A stretch of 5,771 bases of DNA from the NCBI GenBank assembly GCA_013001365.1, contig JABDMQ010000247.1, forward strand, positions 1 to 5,771, given 5' to 3'. Both the position numbers and the translations under genes were made by a program. Under the pieces are notes generated by a model. That model ran no database searches, was not told the DNA's origin, and was given only the letters and a program-made list of their open reading frames with translations. The stretch comes from Flavobacteriaceae bacterium. Its GTDB lineage: Bacteria; Bacteroidota; Bacteroidia; Flavobacteriales; Flavobacteriaceae. Each line of letters opens with the position of its first letter. Positions within the stretch are counted from its first letter, which is position 1. Of the stretch, positions 1-5,771 are shown piece by piece.

Positions 1-387
1 GTATTCCAGTACTTTCAAGTATTGAGGGTAATGAACATTAAAGTAATTCCATTTTGAGAGGTCGTTGTAATGCATGTCTGAGAATTCAGATGGGATGTCA
101 CAGCCATCAAGATTGGCATGCACTAAGTTTCTACGTTCCTTGCCAATGCTTGCCTCTTTTCTCACCCATTTTGATTCTACAGCTTCTTTCGACCAAAGCA
201 CCAATATGCATTTTACGGTGTTGAGTTGGTTTTTTAGGTACTTGTCCCAAAGTGCGGCGTTGGGTATGTCCTTGTCCATGAAAACGGTCCAACCTTGCGC
301 TCCTAAGCTCTCAAAGACATCAAGGGCCTTTTTATCGTTGCTACGGGAGTAACTCAAGAAAATATCGTGTTGTTGCAGTTCATTCAT
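1..387 (-). CDS. TIR-domain protein, N-terminal part (runs off the left edge)
   Basis: The first 129 codons of a minus-strand gene are visible, and they form one TIR (Toll/interleukin-1 receptor) domain. Visible landmarks are strand A with DIFLSYSRSND at residues 8-18, the GWTVFMDKDI segment and BB-loop region at 32-41, W47 in the following helix, strand CILVLWS at 60-66, and SKWVRKE at 72-78. E78 lies in a W-x3-E setting, the same context as the catalytic glutamate of NAD-cleaving TIR enzymes such as SARM1 (WVHKE). NADase activity is therefore plausible but inferred. The ATG at 387 is well bounded: an in-frame TAA lies 11 codons upstream, with GGAA just before the start. No signal peptide is seen, so the protein is probably cytoplasmic. 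The domain is nearly complete at the edge, and any C-terminal sensor or effector domain is outside the window. It lies 51 bp downstream of the TonB receptor on the same strand. Bacterial TIR proteins often act in antiphage defence or NAD-derived signalling; nothing here shows which applies. Confidence 0.88.
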   Translation of the reverse strand, partial: MNELQQHDIFLSYSRSNDKKALDVFESLGAQGWTVFMDKDIPNAALWDKYLKNQLNTVKCILVLWSKEAVESKWVRKEASIGKERRNLVHANLDGCDIPSEFSDMHYNDLSKWNYFNVHYPQYLKVLEY

Positions 388-438
388 TTCCAGAAACTTG
401 TGTGCAGCCTTACTAAGTTAAGGATTTTAGCAAGATTC

Positions 439-2766
439 TTAGAAACGCACCCTAAAACTAACATTCGGCGTAATGCCCAGTGACTGGTTCTCGATGGTGG
501 TAATAGTGTCCTGGTCATCGATCGTGTAATGTGTATTGATCACATTGTCCTGGTCGAGGAGATTCCATAACGACAGACCGGCGTTGGCACGTGTATTCCT
601 GCTGAGGTCGAATGCATAGGTGGCAGAGAGATCTACACGGAGGTAATCATCCAGATTCGAACTATTGGGTGCCTCGTAGTTTATATCGCCACTAACCACC
701 TCATTGCCAGGCAGGGGTCGAGTAGTAGGAATACCACTATGCCAATTGGCCCCTAAGGCAAATTTCAAGTCGTCGGAGGTATAAGCAGCTGCAAAACTAA
801 GTGCATGACGTGTGTCGACATTGTTCGGGAAAGTTTCACCATTGTTAAGCGTGTCGAAGGTGTAATCGTTGGTGCTGTAAGAATAGCTTAACCAAGCGCT
901 CAGGTCACCAATTTGTTGGTTCAATAAAAGGTCCAACCCAGTTACTTGATAGCTGCCAATGGCATTCACGAATTGAAACTGGTTCTGGAAGCCTTGGGTT
1001 CGTGATGTAATGCCATCGACTTCTTTAAAATAACCTTCCGCGACCATGCGCAATCCGTTCTTGTAATAATGCAGGCCTAAGGAGGCTTGCTTGCTTTCAA
1101 CAACAGGAATGGTCATGTCGTTGGCCAAAACCCAACGGCGTTTCTCGATGCCTAGGAAATCGTTCTGTCGATCGATGATCTGAGTTGTTACTTGGCTCTT
1201 GAATTCGCCAAGGAGTTCCACCTTCAAGTTGTTCAATATGTTCTGGCTAAGGCTTAATCGAGGCTCGATAAGGAATTTCTCGAATTTGTCGTAGTAATTG
1301 GCACGAACACCAAATGTTGCATTGGTATTGCCAGACCGAGAGCTGTACTTGGCCTCACTGAAACCTGCGTGTGTTCGAACCACCTCCTTGATATAACTCC
1401 TAAAGAGCGGATTGTTAACATCTTCGAGATTACTGATGCCAACTTCAAAGAACTGATAGCCATTGGACCATTGGATTTCATCGGTGAACTGGTAGTTGGT
1501 ACTGACTTTCAATCCGCCATCGATCACTTCGTTTTCCTGAATCAGACGCTGGTCGTTAATGATATCGAAATTTGTCGCCTTAAGGTCATGTTGGCTCACA
1601 TAGAATTCGATACTGCTGCTAAAGTCGTCATTCCATTCGTGCCTATAAGTAGCACTGCCTGCAAGATTGAACTGTGTCAAACCACTGTTCAAGGCTTCAT
1701 CTACCGTATTGGTGGTAGACCGTTCTTGATAGTCCAGGTTATTATAAATGGTCAGGAAATTTAGACGTAGCTGGTCGTCATCCGAAATGTCATAAAGGAA
1801 TTTCAAACTAGCATCAAAAAAGTAAAAATTGGCATCGGTCGAAAGCGTTGTGCTCTGTTGCGAATTGCTTAAGTCGGTATCTTGAGAGATGCGTTTGAAA
1901 TACTGATCGTAAGTCGGTGTCGCAATGGCATCGGTTATTGAACGCCTGCCCGAAACCTGTACCTCTGTGTTTCGAGATATCGGAATGGTAGCATAGGCAT
2001 CAGCACTGATCAGATTGCTACCTGCGCCTCCAGTGAATTCGTTTTCGATGTCGTTCTTGGAGCGCATATCGATCACACTGGAAACACCATCGCCATAAAA
2101 AGCCGAAGTACCGTTCTTGATGACCACGACATCCTTGGTGAGATAGGGATTGAAGGCAGAGATCAAGCCAAAGAAATGCCCGGATTGGTACATCTTGATA
2201 CCATCCCAAAGGATGAGATTCTCGTCATGGCTCCCGCCACGAATGTTGAGGTTTGAAACCGTTTCGTCGGCACTCTGTACACCTGGCAAGGCTTGGATGG
2301 TCTGAAGTACGTCGGGCTCTATGAGACCTGGTAATATGCCGAAATCCTGGGGATTAATCGTTGTGGTACCGTCGTTGGGTTTGGCAATACCCTTGGTAAG
2401 GAAATTCGTAATGACCACTTCGTCCAGGACCTGAAGTCGGAAAGGTTTGTTCTTGACCTCGTTCTTCACTTCACTGACTTTCCGGATCACGATATTGTTG
2501 TTATTCAGTTTCCCGAAATTGAGCTGGGTTGTTCCTTCTAGGTATTGCAAGGTGTCTTCAAGGTTCAAGGCAAAACTTGGCGGAGCGATGGAGACATCTT
2601 TTACATTGGCATCGGCATAAGTAAATGTAACATTGAAGCGTTGCTCGACAATCTTAAGGATTTCCGCAAGTGGTTGCTCTTGGTTCTCTGTTTGAGCATT
2701 GGCCAAGCCTTGAACAAACAGAAAAAAACAGAGTAGTAAAAGATAATTATTTGGTGTTCTATTCAC
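439..2766 (-). CDS. TonB-dependent outer-membrane receptor with N-terminal STN signalling domain (FecA type)
   Basis: This 775-residue outer-membrane active transporter also acts as the signal receptor of the neighbouring sigma/anti-sigma pair. Domains in order: signal peptide (about 1-25, cleavage after LANA), STN domain (about 33-96), TonB box LDEVVIT (114-120), plug (about 120-237, with NIRGGS at 174-179 and DGIKMY at 188-193), then a beta-barrel to the C-terminus. The protein ends VSFRVRF, with the terminal Phe expected for barrel insertion. The carboxypeptidase-regulatory-like domain common in SusC-type receptors is absent, and at 775 residues it is nearer FecA than SusC in size. No SusD gene is adjacent. 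The start is a GTG at 2766-2764: an in-frame TAA two codons upstream excludes a longer protein, and any later start would cut into the signal peptide. It overlaps the fecR stop by 8 bp, which suggests translational coupling. The substrate cannot be read from the sequence; iron-siderophore uptake is only a family-based guess. Confidence 0.95.
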   Translation of the reverse strand: MNRTPNNYLLLLCFFLFVQGLANAQTENQEQPLAEILKIVEQRFNVTFTYADANVKDVSIAPPSFALNLEDTLQYLEGTTQLNFGKLNNNNIVIRKVSEVKNEVKNKPFRLQVLDEVVITNFLTKGIAKPNDGTTTINPQDFGILPGLIEPDVLQTIQALPGVQSADETVSNLNIRGGSHDENLILWDGIKMYQSGHFFGLISAFNPYLTKDVVVIKNGTSAFYGDGVSSVIDMRSKNDIENEFTGGAGSNLISADAYATIPISRNTEVQVSGRRSITDAIATPTYDQYFKRISQDTDLSNSQQSTTLSTDANFYFFDASLKFLYDISDDDQLRLNFLTIYNNLDYQERSTTNTVDEALNSGLTQFNLAGSATYRHEWNDDFSSSIEFYVSQHDLKATNFDIINDQRLIQENEVIDGGLKVSTNYQFTDEIQWSNGYQFFEVGISNLEDVNNPLFRSYIKEVVRTHAGFSEAKYSSRSGNTNATFGVRANYYDKFEKFLIEPRLSLSQNILNNLKVELLGEFKSQVTTQIIDRQNDFLGIEKRRWVLANDMTIPVVESKQASLGLHYYKNGLRMVAEGYFKEVDGITSRTQGFQNQFQFVNAIGSYQVTGLDLLLNQQIGDLSAWLSYSYSTNDYTFDTLNNGETFPNNVDTRHALSFAAAYTSDDLKFALGANWHSGIPTTRPLPGNEVVSGDINYEAPNSSNLDDYLRVDLSATYAFDLSRNTRANAGLSLWNLLDQDNVINTHYTIDDQDTITTIENQSLGITPNVSFRVRF

Positions 2767-3661
2767 GCGTTAACACAATGGTAGCGTCGTTTTGCAATCG
2801 ATACGTCAGGTTTAAAGGTAAAGTTATGGATTTTAATGCTAAATCCATATCCTCATGGCTGAAGATTCCTGTAAACAAGAGGGTGGTGTCGATAGATTCC
2901 GCAGAAACGGTAATATTGTACTGGCGTTCGAACTCGGCCAAGACTTCTTTGTAAGGCATGCTTTGGAAATGACTTTCGTTCTTGAGCCATGCTGGGGCAT
3001 TTAGGGTTTCTTTTTCTTTAGCAATAAATTTCCCATCGAGAACAACATAGCTGTCACCAGGCTTCAGTTTTACATTGTTAGTGCCATGAGATACGCCGAC
3101 CAAACCTTCAAAGCAGACCACTTCAAAATAGTTGTCGCGTTGTTTTACATTGAATTGTGTCCCTAAGACCGAAACGATCCCATCATCTGTAATGACATCG
3201 AATTTCGAGCCTTTGGCTACCTTGAAAAATGCCTCGCCCTCAAGACGTACCTCACGATTCTTAGTCCACCTATTATTATTAAATTTTATGGAGGATAGCG
3301 CATTGAGGGTAGCATTTGAGGCATCTGGTAATTCTATGGTCGTCTTTTCAGACGCTAATGTGTTTATTTCTGTATCCAGTGTTGAGTTGTAATAGGTCAC
3401 TCCGAAGAAGATGGTCAGGATCGCTGCTATAGCAATCAATGGTTTTACCCATCCTGGAGACTTATCAGTTTTTGTAGGCTCCAAACGGCTCAAGACGGCT
3501 TGCAATTCCTGCTCAGTATTATAATCCGGAGCTTTGAAGTGCTTTAGGCCATCAGATAATTTTACTAGGTCACCATGATCCTCAAGGGCTTGGAAAGCCT
3601 TGAGTTCCATTGGATCCAGTTCGTTATCCAACCATTTCTTAATAAGTAATTCTCTATTCAT
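2759..3661 (-). CDS. FecR-family anti-sigma factor
   Basis: A 300-residue inner-membrane anti-sigma regulator that links the receptor's STN domain to the ECF sigma factor. The cytoplasmic N-terminal part (about 1-70) has LIKKWLDNELDPMEL at 6-20, the type of sigma-binding region seen in Bacteroidetes FecR proteins. A single membrane segment follows at about 71-91 (GWVKPLIAIAAILTIFFGV). The periplasmic FecR domain (about 105-200) shows GEAFFKVA at 142-149, VLGTQFNVK at 165-173 and GLVGV at 186-190. The C-terminal DUF4974-like/STN-like domain (about 233-298) shows MPYKEVLAEFERQYNITV. It starts at the ATG at 3661, 53 bp after the sigma stop, and its 3' end overlaps the receptor start by 8 bp. A predicted ECF-type promoter lies in the short gap before it, so fecR and the receptor are probably co-transcribed under control of the sigma factor. 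Length and domain order are normal for the family. The family is clear; which ligand it reports on is not. Confidence 0.95.
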   Translation of the reverse strand: MNRELLIKKWLDNELDPMELKAFQALEDHGDLVKLSDGLKHFKAPDYNTEQELQAVLSRLEPTKTDKSPGWVKPLIAIAAILTIFFGVTYYNSTLDTEINTLASEKTTIELPDASNATLNALSSIKFNNNRWTKNREVRLEGEAFFKVAKGSKFDVITDDGIVSVLGTQFNVKQRDNYFEVVCFEGLVGVSHGTNNVKLKPGDSYVVLDGKFIAKEKETLNAPAWLKNESHFQSMPYKEVLAEFERQYNITVSAESIDTTLLFTGIFSHEDMDLALKSITLPLNLTYRLQNDATIVLTRE

Positions 3662-3671
3662 AGTCGTCGTT

Positions 3672-3707
3672 CATGTATATAACAGTTCATTCCGATAAAC
3701 TCCTACC
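3672..3707 (-). promoter_or_regulatory. Predicted ECF-sigma promoter for fecR-receptor operon
   Basis: On the minus strand the element reads GGTAGGAGTTT (3707-3697), an 11-nt spacer, then CTGTTATATACATG (3685-3672). It starts 8 nt after the sigma stop codon and ends 10 nt before the fecR ATG, so the mRNA leader would be very short. The same two blocks with the same 11-nt spacing occur once more in the window, in front of the divergent lipoprotein gene (4275-4310 on the plus strand). Over 36 aligned positions 26 match, including all 11 of the upstream block and CTGTT. A shared two-block element of about promoter size beside an ECF sigma gene suggests the -35 and -10 regions read by that sigma factor. 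The promoter role is inferred from repetition, position and orientation. Confidence 0.66.
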
Positions 3708-3714
3708 TACTATA

Positions 3715-4230
3715 TTAAATTTCTTTTATGTCCTCCCTTAAATTGCTGAGCGCCCCATAGATGCGTTTCTCGACTGCCTTGGTCGAAATGCCCAGCAATT
3801 CTGCAATCTCCCGATGTTTCTTTCCTTCGATCCGGTTCATCATGAATGCCACGCGTTGGGCTTCCGATAATTTGGACAGGGCCTTTTGCAGTTTCTCCAT
3901 GAATTGCTGTTCTTCAAGCAGGAATTCCGGATTCTCGTTGGTCGAATCCTTGGTAGGTAGCTTTTGGTAATTCAAGACCACTTTCTGGTGTGCGGCCTCA
4001 TTCAACATCAAATTATTAGCAACCGTATATAAATAGGACTTGGCTTTATTGGGCGTTACCTTGGCACAGTTCTGCCAGAGTTTGATGAAGGCTTCTTGCA
4101 CCTTGTCCTTAGGATTCAATCGTTCACCGAACTTATAATACAGGAAATTATGCAACTCTTTCGAATACTTATTGAAAGCCGATGAAAACAAGGTTTCATC
4201 GCAGATGTTTTCCTTTAAGGAGTTGCTCAT
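3715..4230 (-). CDS. ECF RNA polymerase sigma-70 factor
   Basis: A 171-residue extracytoplasmic-function sigma factor of the FecI-like Bacteroidetes group. Region 2 spans about 16-84: FSSAFNKYSKELHNFLYYKF, then DKVQEAFIKLWQN at 42-54 for core binding, and KSYLYTVANNLMLNE at 64-78 around the -10 recognition helix. A variable linker follows at about 85-108. Region 4 spans about 111-166: LSEAQRVAFMMNRIEGKKHREI leads into a helix-turn-helix with IAELLGISTKAVEKRIYGAL at 142-161 for -35 recognition. No region 1 or 3 is present, as expected for an ECF factor. The ATG at 4230 gives a normal N-terminus, and the upstream region is A/T-rich without a Shine-Dalgarno site, as is usual in Bacteroidetes. 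Its neighbours are the anti-sigma gene 53 bp downstream and a divergent lipoprotein gene. The element predicted as its target promoter does not point towards this gene, so strong autoregulation is not indicated. Only a 7-of-8 match to the housekeeping -7 motif (TAACTTTA, 4256-4249) lies just upstream. Confidence 0.96.
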   Translation of the reverse strand: MSNSLKENICDETLFSSAFNKYSKELHNFLYYKFGERLNPKDKVQEAFIKLWQNCAKVTPNKAKSYLYTVANNLMLNEAAHQKVVLNYQKLPTKDSTNENPEFLLEEQQFMEKLQKALSKLSEAQRVAFMMNRIEGKKHREIAELLGISTKAVEKRIYGALSNLREDIKEI

Positions 4231-4274
4231 TGATTGTTGATTATTGCCTAAAGTTAAAAAAAATGAAATTCTAG

Positions 4275-4310
4275 GGTAGGAGTTTTTGGGTTATAGCTGT
4301 TCTATTTATG
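4275..4310 (+). promoter_or_regulatory. Predicted ECF-sigma promoter for the divergent lipoprotein gene
   Basis: This is the plus-strand copy of the element found before fecR: GGTAGGAGTTT (4275-4285), an 11-nt spacer (4286-4296), then CTGTTCTATTTATG (4297-4310). Block sequence and spacing match the fecR copy; the spacers share only 4 of 11 bases, so the conservation is confined to the two blocks. It lies in the 147-bp gap between the sigma and lipoprotein start codons and points towards the lipoprotein. Transcription starting near its right end would give a leader of about 30 nt to the first in-frame ATG (4339), or about 70 nt to the preferred ATG (4378). A canonical Bacteroidetes housekeeping promoter (TTTG with TAnnTTTG at normal spacing) was not found in this direction, which supports ECF control. 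Confidence 0.64.
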
Positions 4311-4377
4311 TTACGTGTAAAAATTGCAAAGAACAAAAATGATGAATCCCCTTTTTAAAAAAACCAAAACTACGATT

Positions 4378-5771
4378 ATGAAAAACGCAATCAACAAAAC
4401 AATTAAACTACTTCTTTTACCTTTAATAGTATTGATGTCCTTTACGGCATGTCAGGATGAGGTAACCGATGTTACAGACCCCGACCAGCAAGAAACCCTT
4501 GTGGCGAATTCTCCCTTGGCAACTTCTGTAGAGCGAACCACATTAAGAGATGGGTCTGCAGATAATATCATCGATTCTGGAAATTGTATTTCGGTGAACC
4601 TGCCCGTTACTGTAAATGTCAATGGTTTGGAAATCACTATTGATTCTGAAGAGGACCTTGAAGTAATCGAGGCAATCTTTGATGAATTTGATGATGATGA
4701 AGATATTCTGGAGATCGTCTTTCCTATTGTTATCATCTTAAATGATTATACAGAGGTTACCATTAACAATCAAGAAGAACTTGAGCAATTTGTCGATGAG
4801 TGTAGCGGAGAGAATGAAGATGATGATGACATAGAGTGTATCGATTTCCAGTATCCAATTACCATTTCTGTTTTTGATTCTAATTTCGATGTGATCGATA
4901 CCATCACTATAAACAGTGATGAGGAATTATATCATTTCATAGATGAATTGGATGGTAGTGTATTGGCCAGTATCAATTTCCCTGTGACCATGATCAATGC
5001 GGATGGAACAACAACAGTCGTGAATAACAATGATGAGCTATTGGCCGCAATAGAAGCTGCTGATGACACCTGTGACGAAGACGACGATAACGATTACAAT
5101 GATGATGACAATATTGATATTTCAGCAGATGACCTTGGTTTCTTATTGACCGAATGTACTTGGACGGTTGATAAATTAGAAGTCAATGATCAAGACCTAG
5201 AAGACCAATACGAAGGTTATGTCTTTACGTTCTTCGAAAATGGAACAGTTAAAGCAGAGATCAATGGTAATTTTGATGAAGGTACTTGGGAATTGATCCA
5301 AACCGATGCGGGAATAAAATTGAATCTTCAAATGAACAATTTGACTGATTTCAATAACGAATTATGGCAACTTCATGAAATCGATGACGAGTACGGTGAG
5401 GTCAAAATAGACTTCAGGCAAGGAGAAGACCGATTGAGATTCGAAAAGCATGACTGTGATGTTAATCCTGCGGTCTGTCCTGAGGACGTGGTTGATGCTA
5501 TTTTAGCAGAATGCTACTGGAGAGCTGGATTCAACGGCGATGATAACCTCGCTGAGTATGAATTCTACTTCAATGAAAATGACGACCTAGTAGTGCAACA
5601 CAGTGTTAACGATCAAGAGATCGTAGGCTTTTGGAATACCTCTACAACTGATAGTGGTGCAACGGTCATGAACTTTGATGTTGATCAACCATTAGGAGAT
5701 ATCAATGGCGAATGGACGGTGATCGAATGCTCGGATGAACGTGTCAAGATGGTGATGGGAGACTTGTATCT
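4378..5771 (+). CDS. Acidic repeat lipoprotein with two lipocalin-like domains (runs off the right edge)
   Basis: I do not recognise a named family; 464 codons are visible with no stop. A lipoprotein signal peptide (1-24) ends in SFTAC, making C25 the lipidated residue. It is followed by Q-D-E, an acidic patch like the Flavobacteriia surface-export signal. Two similar units follow, each bracketed by cysteines (C70-C142 and C154-C232). Each unit holds two half-repeats of the form P-[IV]-hydrophobic strand, a turn, TI-[ND]-[SN]-x-EEL, and a short helix. Asp/Glu-rich linkers separate them (145-153 and 233-245). Two lipocalin-like beta domains come next: LTECTW at 257-262 to C360, with YVFTFFENGTV and GTWEL, and LAECYW at 376-381 to the edge, with YEFYFNEN and GFWN. 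The ATG at 4378 gives a 25-residue signal sequence. In-frame ATGs at 4339 and 4342 would add 13 or 12 residues, and an in-frame TAA at 4318 bounds the ORF. It diverges from the sigma gene and carries the same promoter element as fecR, so it may be a surface partner of the receptor. Confidence 0.9.
   Translation, partial: MKNAINKTIKLLLLPLIVLMSFTACQDEVTDVTDPDQQETLVANSPLATSVERTTLRDGSADNIIDSGNCISVNLPVTVNVNGLEITIDSEEDLEVIEAIFDEFDDDEDILEIVFPIVIILNDYTEVTINNQEELEQFVDECSGENEDDDDIECIDFQYPITISVFDSNFDVIDTITINSDEELYHFIDELDGSVLASINFPVTMINADGTTTVVNNNDELLAAIEAADDTCDEDDDNDYNDDDNIDISADDLGFLLTECTWTVDKLEVNDQDLEDQYEGYVFTFFENGTVKAEINGNFDEGTWELIQTDAGIKLNLQMNNLTDFNNELWQLHEIDDEYGEVKIDFRQGEDRLRFEKHDCDVNPAVCPEDVVDAILAECYWRAGFNGDDNLAEYEFYFNENDDLVVQHSVNDQEIVGFWNTSTTDSGATVMNFDVDQPLGDINGEWTVIECSDERVKMVMGDLY

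Noticed and set aside
74..352. Plus-strand open frame of 92 codons
   Set aside because: It is antisense to the TIR coding sequence; the minus-strand frame gives a clear TIR domain, and the plus-strand translation shows no recognisable domain.
408..423. Small inverted repeat CCTTA-6 nt-TAAGG between the receptor and TIR genes, considered as a terminator
   Set aside because: The stem is only 5 bp and A/T-rich, and no T-run follows it on the minus strand, the direction in which it would need to work.
413..445. TTTC - 21 nt - TAACTTAG on the minus strand, a possible housekeeping promoter for the TIR gene
   Set aside because: It matches the Bacteroidetes TTTG / TAnnTTTG pattern only loosely, with one mismatch in each block, which is expected by chance in A/T-rich DNA.
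1369..1764. Plus-strand open frame of 131 codons inside the receptor gene
   Set aside because: Shadow of the beta-barrel coding region, where the minus-strand frame is clearly a TonB-dependent receptor.
2670..2954. Plus-strand open frame across the fecR/receptor junction
   Set aside because: It is antisense to two well-supported overlapping genes and has no domain, signal or leader of its own.
4249..4256. TAACTTTA on the minus strand, a possible -7 element for the sigma gene
   Set aside because: It has one mismatch to TAnnTTTG and no TTTG at the expected upstream distance, so it is too weak to list as a promoter.
4452..4736. Minus-strand Ser-rich open frame of 94 codons
   Set aside because: It is the antisense of the Asp/Glu-rich lipoprotein; the Ser/Ile bias is what that reverse strand would give.
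5071..5130. Asp/Asn-rich linker in the lipoprotein, considered as EF-hand or dockerin-like calcium loops
   Set aside because: The acidic residues lack the regular D-x-D-x-D-G spacing and flanking helices of those motifs; it reads as a low-complexity linker.

Overview
The window looks like part of a chromosome from a marine- or soil-type Bacteroidota, most likely Flavobacteriia. The reasons are a Bacteroidetes-style ECF sigma / FecR / TonB-receptor cassette, a FecR with a DUF4974-like C-terminus, a lipoprotein whose lipid-anchor cysteine is followed by acidic residues, A-rich leaders without Shine-Dalgarno sites, and moderate GC. The lineage is inferred from gene content; there is no rRNA or phylogenetic marker here.

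Layout from right to left on the minus strand: an ECF sigma-70 factor (4230-3715), a FecR-like anti-sigma factor (3661-2759), a TonB-dependent outer-membrane receptor with an N-terminal STN signalling domain (2766-439, overlapping fecR by 8 bp), and, 51 bp further on, the first 129 residues of a TIR-domain protein (387 to the window edge). On the plus strand, divergent from the sigma gene, an acidic surface-type lipoprotein starts at 4378 and runs off the right edge. It has two cysteine-bracketed repeat units followed by two lipocalin-like domains.

The first three genes form a standard cell-surface signalling circuit. A ligand at the receptor is sensed by its STN domain, relayed to the periplasmic end of FecR, and releases the sigma factor. 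The most informative non-coding signal is a bipartite element, GGTAGGAGTTT - 11 nt - CTGTTnTATnnATG. It occurs exactly twice with identical spacing: just upstream of fecR on the minus strand and just upstream of the lipoprotein on the plus strand. I infer that it is the promoter recognised by this ECF sigma factor. That would make the lipoprotein a member of the regulon and probably a partner of the receptor.

The TIR gene has no convincing promoter of its own and no clear terminator separates it from the receptor gene. It may therefore be read through from the signalling operon, or may be an unrelated neighbour. There is no gene-free stretch longer than about 150 bp, and no RNA genes, IS elements or CRISPR arrays were seen.
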